From assembly GCF_013407925.2 (NCBI RefSeq), contig NZ_CP060201.1:3534001-3598000 (forward strand): DNA of 64,000 nucleotides. The letters run 5' to 3'. Made by a program: the position numbers and the translations under genes. The DNA comes from Pseudomonas protegens. GTDB lineage: Bacteria; Pseudomonadota; Gammaproteobacteria; Pseudomonadales; Pseudomonadaceae. Of the stretch, positions 1-9,844 are shown one piece after another; within the stretch, counting starts at the first letter, position 1, and every line of letters starts with the position of its first letter. The notes under the pieces were generated by a model. That model was not told where the DNA came from. It ran no database searches and worked only from the letters and a program-made list of their open reading frames with translations.

Positions 1-729
1 GCCGTCGGCCTTGGCGGCCGTGAGGATCTGGTTGACCTTGTCCAGCAGCTCCGGCTGGTTCTTGTTCACCCCGACGTAGACCGGCGAGTCCTTGAGCTTG
101 ATCTTCATCGCCGGGATGCGTTTCGGATTGCGCTGGCTGATGGCGACCATCACCACGTTGCCGCTGGCGATCAGGTCGACCTGGCCGGCGAGGTAGGCGG
201 CGATGGTCGAGTTGTTGTCCTCGAAGCGCTTGATGGTCGCGCCCTGGGGCGCCACGGCGGTCAGTTCGATGTCCTCGATGGCGCCGCGGGTGACGCTGAT
301 GGTCTTGCCCTTGAGGTCGCCGAGGCTGGCGATGGCCGCGTCGGGCGGGCCGAACACCGCGAGGTAGAAGGGCGCGTAGGCTTTCGAGAAGTCGATGACC
401 TTTTCCCGCTCGGGGTTCTTGCCGAGGCTGGAAATCACCAGGTCGACCTTGCCGGTGGTGAGGAACGGGATGCGGTTGGTGCTGTTGACCGGGGTCAGCT
501 CCAGCTTGACCTTGAGTTGCTCGGCCAGCAGGCGTGCGGTGTCGATGTCCAGGCCGCGGGGCTGCATGTCCGGGCCCACCGAGCCGAACGGCGGGAAATC
601 CTGGGGCACGGCCACCTTGAGGGTGCCGCGGGCGATCACCTCGTCCAGGGCGCTGGCCTGGGCCGGGGCCTGGCTCAGCAGCAGGCTGGCGAACAGGGCA
701 GAGAGCAGGGCGCAACAGCGTTTGGTCAT
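1..729 (-). CDS. amino-acid-type ABC transporter substrate-binding protein, 3' end outside window
   Basis: This is a periplasmic solute-binding protein of the SBP_bac_3 (polar amino acid) family; 243 codons are visible and the C-terminus lies off the left edge. The translation starts MTKRCCALL with a hydrophobic signal peptide ending near residue 25 (AQA), then LDEVIARGTLKVAV and PQDFPPFG, typical of the first lobe. NSTNRIPFL, GKVDLVISS and PEREKVIDFSKAY are family hallmarks of the ligand site. The start ATG is at 727-729. It diverges from the GntR/FCD regulator at 983, which may control it. The ligand cannot be told from this part. Confidence 0.85.
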   Translation of the reverse strand, partial: MTKRCCALLSALFASLLLSQAPAQASALDEVIARGTLKVAVPQDFPPFGSVGPDMQPRGLDIDTARLLAEQLKVKLELTPVNSTNRIPFLTTGKVDLVISSLGKNPEREKVIDFSKAYAPFYLAVFGPPDAAIASLGDLKGKTISVTRGAIEDIELTAVAPQGATIKRFEDNNSTIAAYLAGQVDLIASGNVVMVAISQRNPKRIPAMKIKLKDSPVYVGVNKNQPELLDKVNQILTAAKADG

Positions 730-982
730 GGCGAATCTCCGCAAGTCTTGGGAAGTGAATGCTGTGTGGCGACAGAGCACAGGCCATGCCAAGACCCGGA
801 AAAGGCCGTGGAACTGCGGTTTGCAGTGGCTTTTCGGTCTTACTGGTCTGAACAGTTGGAGGCCTTTTCGCACCTGGATCGAGCATCGCGGGGCCGCGCC
901 GAACCCCCGTGGGGCACGACTTGCCGGGTTCGGCGAATAGCTTTACAAGGGAGCTTTTCCCGCACCGGTCAGCCGCCAATCC

Positions 983-1687
983 ATGAACTCGATCACCCGT
1001 GCCGTACCCGAAGTGGCCCTGCAAGCCATTCGCCAATTGATCACCGAACGGGGCTTCGGTCCGGGGGATGCGCTGCCCTCGCAGCGGGAGCTGGCGGTGC
1101 AACTGGGGGTCAGCCGGGCGTCGCTGCGCGAGGCCTTGTCATCCTTGAGCGCCCTGGGGCTGATCAGTGTGCAGCCGGGCAAGGGGGTGTTCGTCCAGGC
1201 GCCGGAAACCCTGCCTGCCGGTGCCGGATTGAGCTGGCCGTTCGCCGCCCAGGCTTCGCCTGTGGATATCTTTCAGTTGCGTTATGCCCTGGAGGGGTTC
1301 GCTGCGGGCCTGGCGGCGGTGACCCTGACCGCCGATGAGCTGGATGTGCTGGAAGACAATGTGCAGGCCATGCGCCGTGAGTTGCGGGCCGGGGATTTCG
1401 AGGCGGCGGCGCGGCTGGACTTCGAGTTTCACCAGAAGATCCTCCTGGCCAGCGGCAATCAGGCGATGCTGAGCATCCTCAGCGCCAGTGCCGAGATCTT
1501 TCTGGAGAGTCAGAAGCTACCGTTCATCCGCCCCGAGCGGGCCATGGAAACCTGGCAAGAGCATCGCAAGATCCTCCGGGCCCTGGTCCGGCACGCTTGC
1601 GGAGCGGCGCAAAAGGCCATGCAGGAGCATGTGCGCAATGCGGCCCTGCGCACTGGAATCGCCTTCGTCACCCCCGCATCTTCCTGA
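983..1687 (+). CDS. GntR family transcriptional regulator, FadR/FCD subfamily
   Basis: A 234-residue DNA-binding regulator. The N-terminal winged helix-turn-helix (about residues 15-75) contains LPSQRELAVQLGVSRASLRE followed by the wing PGKGVFVQAP. An all-helical FCD ligand-binding domain follows (about 95-215), with FEFHQKILLASGN as its recognisable motif. FCD proteins usually bind small carboxylic acids or amino acids and repress neighbouring catabolic or transport genes. The divergent binding-protein gene ending at 729 is the obvious candidate target (inference). No good Shine-Dalgarno sits close to the ATG, so the start is accepted because the HTH begins soon after it. Confidence 0.88.
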   Translation: MNSITRAVPEVALQAIRQLITERGFGPGDALPSQRELAVQLGVSRASLREALSSLSALGLISVQPGKGVFVQAPETLPAGAGLSWPFAAQASPVDIFQLRYALEGFAAGLAAVTLTADELDVLEDNVQAMRRELRAGDFEAAARLDFEFHQKILLASGNQAMLSILSASAEIFLESQKLPFIRPERAMETWQEHRKILRALVRHACGAAQKAMQEHVRNAALRTGIAFVTPASS

Positions 1688-1807
1688 GCTGAGCTATACC
1701 CAAACTCATGGGTCACCATAGTGAGAGTCAATCATCTCCGGCTTCCTGAACGCGGGAAGGGCAGATATGATGGGCCACGTTTTTTTGCTTACAACCTGGA
1801 GAATTCC

Positions 1808-2137
1808 ATGAGCAGCGATCTTATCAAACACGTCAGCGACGCCAGCTTCGAGGCCGACGTACTCAAAGCCGAAGGCGCTGTACTGGTCGACTACTGGGCT
1901 GAGTGGTGCGGCCCATGCAAAATGATCGCTCCGGTTCTGGACGAAATTGCTGAAACCTACAAAGGCAAACTGACCGTCGCCAAGCTGAACATCGACGAAA
2001 ACTCGGAAACCCCGGCCAAGCACGGCGTGCGTGGTATCCCGACTCTGATGCTGTTCAAGAACGGCAACGTCGAGGCCACCAAGGTCGGCGCACTGTCCAA
2101 GTCGCAATTGGCCGCTTTCCTCGACGCCAACATCTAA
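1808..2137 (+). CDS. trxA: thioredoxin 1
   Basis: Cytoplasmic dithiol-disulfide oxidoreductase of 109 residues, the normal length for bacterial TrxA. The redox motif WCGPCK lies at residues 33-38 (Cys34, Cys37), and the cis-proline loop GIPTLMLF comes later. The open frame extends further upstream, but the ATG at 1808 is chosen because GGAG at 1798-1801 precedes it and the protein then begins in the conserved way (MSSDLIKHV). It lies just upstream of rho, a neighbourhood conserved in gammaproteobacteria, and is separated from rho by a strong terminator. Confidence 0.97.
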   Translation: MSSDLIKHVSDASFEADVLKAEGAVLVDYWAEWCGPCKMIAPVLDEIAETYKGKLTVAKLNIDENSETPAKHGVRGIPTLMLFKNGNVEATKVGALSKSQLAAFLDANI

Positions 2138-2160
2138 GCGTCGATTTCAGTGCCCTGGAA

Positions 2161-2186
2161 AAGCCCCGCAAAATGCGGGGCTTTTT
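2161..2186 (+). terminator. rho-independent terminator after trxA
   Basis: A perfect 9-bp G+C stem (AGCCCCGCA / TGCGGGGCT) with a 3-nt loop is followed by TTTTT. It lies 24 bases after the trxA stop and separates trxA from rho. Confidence 0.93.
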
Positions 2187-2383
2187 CGTAATTGAGGGCT
2201 AGACGCTCCGAAACTCAGGTGTTACATTCGGCCCCGCACTGGTTTCTCCAGTGCCCCCTGCAAGCTGTCGCCGACGCTCTCCTTTTCGAATAAGTACGCG
2301 ATCCTGTCGCCTTCTCTGCGGCGCGGCCTCATTAAGCCAAAAGCTTAATTTCCCCCCTCTATAAATGATTACGTCATTCCTAT
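2187..2383 (+). promoter_or_regulatory. rho 5' leader / promoter region
   Basis: About 200 bases between the trxA terminator and the rho start, with a pyrimidine-rich, G-poor stretch (TTTCCCCCCTCTAT, about 2349-2362). In E. coli, rho is autoregulated by Rho acting in its own leader. A similar role here is inference, because no defined element can be seen. Confidence 0.3.
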
Positions 2384-3643
<1,260 letters not shown>

Positions 3644-3661
3644 ATCGATCAGGCCAGCAAG

Positions 3662-3683
3662 AGCCGGGGAAACCCGGCTTTTT
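3662..3683 (+). terminator. rho-independent terminator after rho
   Basis: AGCCGGG / CCCGGCT stem of 7 bp with a GAAA tetraloop, followed by TTTT; 18 bases beyond the rho stop. Confidence 0.9.
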
Positions 3684-3768
3684 GCTATCTGACATTCTCT
3701 ATTCTGAACCTGTGGGTTCGGCGCTAAACTGCCCGCCCCGAATGCCACGGCGAAAATGAGGCTCACGC

Positions 3769-5235
3769 ATGCAGTATCGCGACTTGCGCGACTTTATCAG
3801 TGGCCTGGAACAGCGCTCGGAACTCAAGCGCATCCAGGTTCCGGTGTCCCCAGTGCTGGAAATGACCGAGGTCTGCGATCGCACCTTGCGTGCCAAAGGC
3901 CCGGCCCTGCTGTTTGAAAACCCCACCGGCTATGACATTCCCGTGCTCGGCAACCTGTTCGGCACCCCCGAGCGCGTGGCCCTGGGGATGGGCGCCGAAG
4001 CCGTCAGCGAACTGCGCGAAATCGGCAAGCTGCTGGCTTTTCTCAAGGAACCGGAGCCGCCCAAGGGCTTGAAGGACGCCTGGTCCAAGCTGCCGATCTT
4101 CCGCAAGATCATTTCCATGGCGCCCAAGGTGGTCAAGGATGCGGTGTGCCAGGAAGTGGTGATCGAGGGCGACGACGTCGACCTGGGCATGCTGCCGGTA
4201 CAGACCTGCTGGCCCGGCGACGTCGGGCCGCTGATCACCTGGGGCCTGACCGTGACCAAGGGCCCGAACAAGGACCGGCAGAACCTGGGCATCTATCGCC
4301 AGCAGGTGATCGGTCGCAACAAGGTGATCATGCGCTGGTTGAGCCACCGTGGCGGCGCGCTGGATTACCGCGAATGGTGCGACAAGCACCCGGGCCAGCC
4401 GTTCCCGGTGTCCGTGGCCCTGGGCGCGGACCCGGCAACCATTCTCGGCGCCGTGACCCCGGTGCCGGACAGCCTCTCCGAATACGCCTTCGCCGGCCTG
4501 TTGCGGGGCAACCGCACCGAACTGGTGAAGTGCCGTGGCAACGACTTGCAGGTTCCGGCCACCGCCGAAATCATTCTCGAAGGGGTGATTCACCCCGGCG
4601 AAATGGCCGATGAAGGTCCGTATGGCGACCACACCGGCTACTACAACGAAGTCGACAGCTTCCCGGTGTTCACCGTGGAGCGCATCACCCATCGCATCAA
4701 GCCGATCTACCACAGCACCTACACCGGCCGGCCACCGGATGAGCCGGCGATCCTCGGCGTGGCGTTGAACGAAGTGTTCGTGCCGATCCTGCAGAAGCAG
4801 TTCCCGGAGATCACCGACTTCTACCTGCCGCCCGAAGGCTGCTCCTACCGCATGGCGGTGGTGACCATGAAGAAGCAGTACCCGGGGCATGCCAAGCGCG
4901 TGATGCTGGGTGTCTGGTCGTTTTTGCGACAGTTCATGTACACCAAGTTCGTTATCGTCACCGACGACGATATCAATGCCCGGGACTGGAACGATGTGAT
5001 CTGGGCCATCACCACGCGCATGGACCCCAAGCGCGACACGGTGATGATCGACAACACCCCGATCGATTACCTCGACTTCGCCTCGCCGGTGTCCGGCCTG
5101 GGGTCGAAGATGGGGCTCGATGCCACCCACAAGTGGCCCGGAGAAACCACCCGAGAGTGGGGCCGGGTCATCGTCAAGGATGAGGCGGTCACCCGCCGGA
5201 TCGATGCCATCTGGAATCAGTTAGGAATAGATTGA
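3769..5235 (+). CDS. ubiD: 4-hydroxy-3-polyprenylbenzoate decarboxylase UbiD
   Basis: Prenylated-FMN-dependent decarboxylase of ubiquinone biosynthesis, 488 residues, full length. It opens [15 protein letters not shown] and carries family motifs such as [42 protein letters not shown] and [17 protein letters not shown], which include the metal and prFMN contacts and the catalytic Glu-Arg-Glu region. The stop codon overlaps the next start by one base (TGATG at 5233-5237), so the two genes are translationally coupled. Confidence 0.97.
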   Translation: MQYRDLRDFISGLEQRSELKRIQVPVSPVLEMTEVCDRTLRAKGPALLFENPTGYDIPVLGNLFGTPERVALGMGAEAVSELREIGKLLAFLKEPEPPKGLKDAWSKLPIFRKIISMAPKVVKDAVCQEVVIEGDDVDLGMLPVQTCWPGDVGPLITWGLTVTKGPNKDRQNLGIYRQQVIGRNKVIMRWLSHRGGALDYREWCDKHPGQPFPVSVALGADPATILGAVTPVPDSLSEYAFAGLLRGNRTELVKCRGNDLQVPATAEIILEGVIHPGEMADEGPYGDHTGYYNEVDSFPVFTVERITHRIKPIYHSTYTGRPPDEPAILGVALNEVFVPILQKQFPEITDFYLPPEGCSYRMAVVTMKKQYPGHAKRVMLGVWSFLRQFMYTKFVIVTDDDINARDWNDVIWAITTRMDPKRDTVMIDNTPIDYLDFASPVSGLGSKMGLDATHKWPGETTREWGRVIVKDEAVTRRIDAIWNQLGID

Positions 5236-6203
5236 TGCGTGTAACCTTGCAGCCCTCCGGAGCGGTGCTTGAGACGCTGCCCGGCGAGCGGATTCTCGAT
5301 GCGGCGCGGCGCCTGGGCTATGAATGCCCGCAGAGCTGTCGCAATGGCAACTGTCATGTGTGTGCGGCGCTGCTGGTGGAGGGCCGCGTGCAGCAAGCCG
5401 GCGATGTGCGTGATCACGGCGAGTTCTACACTTGCATTGCAGAGCCGCTGGAAGACTGCATCGTGCTGTGGGATGGCGTCCTTGCGCTGGGAGAGTTGCC
5501 GGTGCGCAGCCTGTCGTGTCAGCTCACTGAATGCCTGGAAGTCGGCGGCGATGTCTGGCGCGTCAGACTGCGGGCTCCGGCCGGCAAGCCGCCGCGCTAT
5601 CACGCGGGCCAGTACCTGATGCTGGAGCGGGATAACGGCGAGAAGTCGGCGTTCTCCCTGGCGTCGGCGCCCCATTGCGGGCGGGATCTGGAGTTGCACG
5701 TACTGGTGCGCGAAAACAGTGCGCAAAGCCTGATGCAGCAGTTGCAACGCGAGCGCATGGCGCGGATCGAGATGCCGTTCGGCGATACCCACCTGGCCGA
5801 GTTGCCGGACGGTCCGCTGGTGCTGATCGCCGCCGGGACCGGCATGGCGCAGATGCACAGCCTGATCGAGCACTGCCGGGCCAAGGGCTTCAAGCACCCG
5901 GTGCATCTGTATTGGGGCGTGCGCCGGCCGGAGGACTTCTACCAGCTGGAACACTGGGATGAATGGCAGCGCTTGCCCAACCTGTATCTGCACAAGGTGG
6001 TCAGTGACCTGTGCGGCTGGGAGGGACGCTGCGGCATGCTGCACGAGGCGGTGTGCGAGGACATCACCGACCTGTCCGCGGTGCATGTCTATGCCAGTGG
6101 CTCGCCGGCCATGATCTACGCTACCCTGGATGCGCTGGTGAATGCCGGGATGGACGCCCATCAGATGCGGGCCGACGTGTTCGCCTACGCTCCGCGACCC
6201 TGA
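5235..6203 (+). CDS. 2Fe-2S ferredoxin / FAD-NAD(P)H oxidoreductase (CDP-6-deoxy-glucoseen reductase-like)
   Basis: A 322-residue electron-transfer flavoprotein. A plant-type 2Fe-2S domain (residues 1-90) has the cluster ligands in CPQSCRNGNCHVCAA plus a downstream Cys in YTCIAEP. It is followed by a ferredoxin-reductase FAD domain (RYHAGQYL, SAFSLASAP) and an NAD(P)H domain (LIAAGTGMAQMHSLIE, YWGVRRPEDFY). The ATG at 5235 overlaps the ubiD stop. An in-frame TTG one codon earlier is less likely. Databases often call such proteins AscD-like; a role in donating electrons to a neighbouring ubiquinone or flavin enzyme is an inference from position. Confidence 0.85.
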   Translation: MRVTLQPSGAVLETLPGERILDAARRLGYECPQSCRNGNCHVCAALLVEGRVQQAGDVRDHGEFYTCIAEPLEDCIVLWDGVLALGELPVRSLSCQLTECLEVGGDVWRVRLRAPAGKPPRYHAGQYLMLERDNGEKSAFSLASAPHCGRDLELHVLVRENSAQSLMQQLQRERMARIEMPFGDTHLAELPDGPLVLIAAGTGMAQMHSLIEHCRAKGFKHPVHLYWGVRRPEDFYQLEHWDEWQRLPNLYLHKVVSDLCGWEGRCGMLHEAVCEDITDLSAVHVYASGSPAMIYATLDALVNAGMDAHQMRADVFAYAPRP

Positions 6204-6237
6204 CTGCATCCGGTCGGGGCGCTTCTTTATAACTCTG

Positions 6238-6289
6238 TATATAGCCCATCGGTATTTATCTAATTAAATAAATGCCGGTAGGTTATATA
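6238..6289. repeat. long A+T-rich imperfect inverted repeat
   Basis: Arms 6238-6259 and 6268-6289, each 22 nt, with an 8-nt A+T loop. As RNA the arms pair at all but one position if three G-U wobbles are allowed. It lies downstream of the flavin reductase (stop 6203) and upstream of the ChaC-like gene, in DNA clearly richer in A+T than its surroundings. No T-tract follows, so it is not a classic terminator. Confidence 0.7.
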
Positions 6290-6417
6290 TAAGCCTTCAA
6301 CTTGAAAGTGCTGCGCTAGTGGCACTTAACTTGCCGTGAAACTTTTGTGTCTTGTAGTTACTGCCAGGCGTTCTATTCAGTAACTTCTTTTACGCGGGGA
6401 GCAGAACGCTATTCGCC

Positions 6418-7068
6418 ATGACAGCCCTTGAATCCAGTTATCTGAATCTGGCTTACCCTCCGCGGCTCGATCTGGGGCCGCAGCTGACCCACGAACAACT
6501 TCGCAGCTCCATGCAATCCACCATGGCCCGGCACAAGGGCGGGCCGGTCTGGCTGTTCGCCTATGGCTCATTGATCTGGCGCCCGGAGTGTTCGGCGGTC
6601 GAGCGCATGCGCGGCCGGGTACATGGTTATCATCGCGGTCTGTATTTGTGGTCCCACGAGCACCGCGGCACGCCGGAGATGCCGGGCCTGGTGTTCGGCC
6701 TGGATCGCGGCGGCTCCTGCAGCGGCTTTGCCTACCGGCTGCCGGAAGAGCATCTGGATGCTTCGCTGTACGCCCTGTGGCAGCGTGAAATGCCTTATCC
6801 CTCGTACCGTCCGCACTGGCTCAACTGCCGTCTCGAGGACGGCAGCCAGGTCCAGGCCCTGGGATTCGTGCTGGAGCGGCACCTGCCCAGCTATGCCGGC
6901 AATCTGCCGGATCATGTGCTGAGCCAGGTGTTCGAGAGTGCCTGCGGGCGTTATGGCACCACCCGCGATTACGTTGAACAGACCGTTCAGGCCCTGCGCA
7001 ACCACGCCATGCCGGATCGCAATCTGGAGGCGCGGCTCAAGCGCTGCAAGGGCGTTGCGGCCCATTGA
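6418..7068 (+). CDS. gamma-glutamylcyclotransferase, ChaC family
   Basis: 216 residues. The substrate-binding loop VWLFAYGSLIWRPE (about residues 42-55) is the ChaC / gamma-glutamylcyclotransferase signature, and GTPEMPGLVFGLDRGG and YPSYRPHWL fit the family. Such enzymes cleave gamma-glutamyl peptides, in ChaC mainly glutathione, to 5-oxoproline and an amino acid or dipeptide. The ATG at 6418 has only a weak and distant purine stretch (GGGGAG, 6396-6401), so the start is somewhat uncertain. It is transcribed alone from an A+T-rich intergenic region. Confidence 0.85.
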   Translation: MTALESSYLNLAYPPRLDLGPQLTHEQLRSSMQSTMARHKGGPVWLFAYGSLIWRPECSAVERMRGRVHGYHRGLYLWSHEHRGTPEMPGLVFGLDRGGSCSGFAYRLPEEHLDASLYALWQREMPYPSYRPHWLNCRLEDGSQVQALGFVLERHLPSYAGNLPDHVLSQVFESACGRYGTTRDYVEQTVQALRNHAMPDRNLEARLKRCKGVAAH

Positions 7069-7080
7069 TGGCAGCCGCCC

Positions 7081-8058
7081 TCAGCGGACCTGCACCACCA
7101 CCTTGCCCACCGCCTTGCGCTGGCCCAGATCATCGATGGCCCGGGCGGCTGCCGTCAGGGGATAGACCTGGGACACCAGCGGCTTGAGCTTGCCCGCGGC
7201 GAACCAGTCGAACAGCTGCTGGAAATTCGCCGCGTTGTCCTGAGGCTGGCGCTGAGCGAAGGAACCCCAGAACACCCCCACCACCGCCGCGCCCTTGAGC
7301 AGCGCCAGGTTCACCGGCAATTCGGGAATGCGTCCGCTGGCAAAGCCCACCACCAGCAAGCGGCCGTTCCAGGCGATGGAGCGCACCGCCTGATCGAACA
7401 GGTCGCCGCCCACCGGGTCGTAGATCACGTCGGCGCCGTTGCCGTCGGTCAGGCGCTTGATCTCGTCCTTCAGGTTGCTTTCGCTGTAGTTGATCAGCTC
7501 ATCGGCACCGGCGGCCTTGGCCACGGCGAGCTTTTCCGCGCTGCTGGCGGCGGCGATCACCCGGGCGCCCATGGCCTTGCCGATTTCCACCGCCGCCAGC
7601 CCGACCCCGCCCGAGGCACCGAGCACCAGCAGGGTTTCGCCCGGTTGCAGGTGGCCGCGCTGCTTGAGGGCGTGCATCGAGGTGCCGTAGGTCATGCTGA
7701 ACGCGGCGGCGGTGTTGAAGTCCATGGCGGCGGGAATCGGCAGCACGTTGTAGCCCGGCACTGCCACCTGTTCGGCAAAGCTGCCCCAGCCGGTCAGGGC
7801 CATGACCCGGTCGCCGACCTTGAGATGGCTGACTTTCTCGCCCACCGCGCTGACCACGCCGGCGGCCTCGCCACCGGGGGAAAAGGGAAAGGGCGGCTTG
7901 AACTGGTATTTGCCCTCGATGATCAGGGTGTCCGGAAAATTCACCCCAGCGGCATGCACGTCCAGGAGGATCTCGTTCTTCTTCGGCACGGGACTTGCGA
8001 CCTCTTCCAGCACCAGCGTTTCGGCGGGGCCGAAGGCTTTGCACAGCACGGCTTTCAT
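7081..8058 (-). CDS. quinone oxidoreductase-like zinc-independent MDR protein
   Basis: 325 residues, medium-chain dehydrogenase/reductase superfamily, quinone oxidoreductase type. The N-terminal GroES-like domain shows GVNFPDTLIIEGKYQ and GGEAAGVV. The Rossmann domain has the nucleotide motif VLGASGGVGLAAVEIGKA and DVIYDPVGG. The catalytic zinc cysteine and the structural zinc four-cysteine lobe of alcohol dehydrogenases are absent, as expected for NADPH:quinone or enoyl reductases. It converges with the ChaC gene (12-base gap) and diverges from the FliL-like gene. The substrate is unknown. Confidence 0.9.
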   Translation of the reverse strand: MKAVLCKAFGPAETLVLEEVASPVPKKNEILLDVHAAGVNFPDTLIIEGKYQFKPPFPFSPGGEAAGVVSAVGEKVSHLKVGDRVMALTGWGSFAEQVAVPGYNVLPIPAAMDFNTAAAFSMTYGTSMHALKQRGHLQPGETLLVLGASGGVGLAAVEIGKAMGARVIAAASSAEKLAVAKAAGADELINYSESNLKDEIKRLTDGNGADVIYDPVGGDLFDQAVRSIAWNGRLLVVGFASGRIPELPVNLALLKGAAVVGVFWGSFAQRQPQDNAANFQQLFDWFAAGKLKPLVSQVYPLTAAARAIDDLGQRKAVGKVVVQVR

Positions 8059-8216
8059 CAGGGCTATTCCTTTGGGGTTGGTGGCCGATAAGTGTAGGAG
8101 TGTGAATCAGGCGGTCAATGAGCATGCCCGGCCCTGATGGGCAGCCATAAGCTTGTGCTTGGGCTCAGGCGGGCGGGCCTTTATGCTAGGCCGCAAACCG
8201 GATTAAGGAGCGAATT

Positions 8217-8624
8217 GTGAAAGCGTGGATCATGTTGCTGCTGGCCCTCTCCCTGCCCATGGCAGCCGGGGCTGAAGAGGCCAAAGAAGGTGAAGCACCG
8301 AAAGTCAGCTACATCAGCCTGAGTCCGCCCTTTGTCGGCAACTACGGCCTGGATGGCGGCCCCAAGCTCAAGGTCTACAAGGCCGACGTGGCCCTGCGAG
8401 TGACCGGCGACGCTTCGGCCCAGGCGGTCAAGGCCAACGAGCCGCTGATCCGTAACCAACTGGTGGCGCTGTTTGCCCAGCAGACCACTGAGACCATGAA
8501 CAACGTCGAGGCCAAGGAGAAGCTGCGCCAGGAAGCCCTCAAGCAGGTGCAGCAAGTGATGAACGACGAAACCGGCAAACCGGTGGTGGAAGACCTGTTG
8601 TTCAACAACCTGATCATCCAATAG
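8217..8624 (+). CDS. FliL-like flagellar basal body-associated protein, exported
   Basis: 135 residues with an N-terminal signal peptide or anchor (WIMLLLALSLPMAAGAEEA), an acidic linker, then a FliL-type domain: YISLSPPFVGNYG, LKVYKADVALRV, NEPLIRNQLVALFAQQ and a terminal VEDLLFNNLIIQ. FliL proteins support the flagellar motor at the inner membrane. This copy stands alone, with no flagellar genes in the window. The GTG start at 8217 is chosen because AAGGAG at 8205-8210 sits 6 bases upstream. Confidence 0.85.
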   Translation: MKAWIMLLLALSLPMAAGAEEAKEGEAPKVSYISLSPPFVGNYGLDGGPKLKVYKADVALRVTGDASAQAVKANEPLIRNQLVALFAQQTTETMNNVEAKEKLRQEALKQVQQVMNDETGKPVVEDLLFNNLIIQ

Positions 8625-8633
8625 GCCTGCCCG

Positions 8634-8718
8634 CTGTAGGGCCTGGCTTGCCAGCGAAGACGCCCGAGAGGGCGACGCAGGGCTGAAGCCCCTTCGCCGG
8701 CCAGCCGGCTCCTACAAG
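8634..8718. repeat. inverted pair of REP elements
   Basis: CTGTAGGGCCTGGCTTGCC at 8634 and its inverse GGCCAGCCGGCTCCTACAAG ending at 8718 flank a G+C spacer. This is the typical Pseudomonas REP doublet, placed between the convergent fliL-like and ABC-2 permease genes. Confidence 0.8.
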
Positions 8719-8725
8719 GTACGGG

Positions 8726-9844
8726 TCACGAGGCCAGGCTTTTGCGAAAGCGCGCCAGGGCGATGGCGAAGAACACCAGCCCGATCGTCGCCAGGGCCAG
8801 CAGGTCGGGCCAGACCACACTGACGCCCGCATCACGAAACAGGATCGCCGCGCTGAGGCTGACGAAGTGCGTGGATGGCGAGCCCTGCATCACCCATTGC
8901 AGCCATTGCGGCATGCTGTCCAGCGGTGTGCTGCCGCCGGACAGCAGCAGCATCGGAATGATCACCGGGATCGCCAGCAGGCCGAATTGCGGGGTCGAAC
9001 GGGCCAGGGTGGCGAGGAAGATTCCCAGGGCGGTGCTGGCGAACAGATACAGCGCCGTGACCATCAGGAACAGCCCCATGGAGCCCGCCAGGGGCACCCC
9101 CAGCACGCCCTTGACTATCACCTCCAGCGATATCCAGGTGCACAACACCACCACCAGCATGTTGCTCCAGACCTTCGCCAGCATGATCTCCAGCGCCGTC
9201 AGCGGCAGCACCAGCAGGTGATCGAGGGTGCCGTGCTCGCGTTCGCGCAGCAGCGCGGTGCCGGTGAGGATGATGGCCAGGATGGTGATGTTGTTGACGA
9301 TCTGGATCACTGCCAGGAACCAGCCGCCTTGCAGATTGGTGTTGAACAGGGCGCGGGTGGTCAGCAGGGCCGGGGCCTTGCTCGCGGCATCCGCCTGATT
9401 GGCGTAGCTGAGCAGCTCGCGCTGGAAGATCCGACCGATGTAGCCGGCGCCCATGAACGCCTGGCTCATGGCGGTGGCATCGACGTTGACCTGCACCGCC
9501 GGCTGGCGGCCGGCCAGCAGATCACTCTGGAAGTTGGCGGGGATGTTGATCACGAAGGTGTACTGGCCGCTGTCCATCACTTCGTCCAGTCGGTTGTAGG
9601 GCAGCGATACCGGGGCCTGGAATTCGGGTGGTTGCAGGGCTTCGGCCAGCTGTCGCGACAGCGCGCTGTGGTCCTCATCCACCAGGGCCACGCTGGCGTT
9701 GTGCACGCCGATGACCGAGCCGGCCGCCGGCAGGTAGATGGCCACGGTGAAGGCGTAGAACAGGAACAACAGCAGGACGCTGTCGTGGCGCAGGCTGGTG
9801 AGCTCCTTGAGACCCAGGCGCAGGATATGGGCGAGCCGGTTCAT
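8726..9844 (-). CDS. ABC-2 type permease (YhhJ/YbhR-like)
   Basis: 372-residue inner-membrane permease with one N-terminal membrane helix (DSVLLLFLFYAFTVAIYLPA), a large periplasmic loop, and a C-terminal bundle of helices including NNITILAIILTGTALLRERE and LLAIPVIIPMLLLSGGSTP, the ABC-2 pattern. The start at 9844 overlaps the RbbA stop by one base (TGATG). It is the third gene of an exporter operon laid out like E. coli yhiI-rbbA-yhhJ, where the permease works with the RbbA-like fusion and HlyD adaptor. The substrate is unknown. Confidence 0.88.
   Translation of the reverse strand: MNRLAHILRLGLKELTSLRHDSVLLLFLFYAFTVAIYLPAAGSVIGVHNASVALVDEDHSALSRQLAEALQPPEFQAPVSLPYNRLDEVMDSGQYTFVINIPANFQSDLLAGRQPAVQVNVDATAMSQAFMGAGYIGRIFQRELLSYANQADAASKAPALLTTRALFNTNLQGGWFLAVIQIVNNITILAIILTGTALLREREHGTLDHLLVLPLTALEIMLAKVWSNMLVVVLCTWISLEVIVKGVLGVPLAGSMGLFLMVTALYLFASTALGIFLATLARSTPQFGLLAIPVIIPMLLLSGGSTPLDSMPQWLQWVMQGSPSTHFVSLSAAILFRDAGVSVVWPDLLALATIGLVFFAIALARFRKSLAS

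Noticed and set aside
395..1338. Two overlapping plus-strand frames over the binding-protein gene and its upstream region
   Set aside because: They cross a real minus-strand gene with a clear signal peptide and have low-complexity translations.
8634..8718. Rho-independent terminator or small RNA
   Set aside because: The palindrome is better explained as a common Pseudomonas REP doublet, and no T-tract follows.
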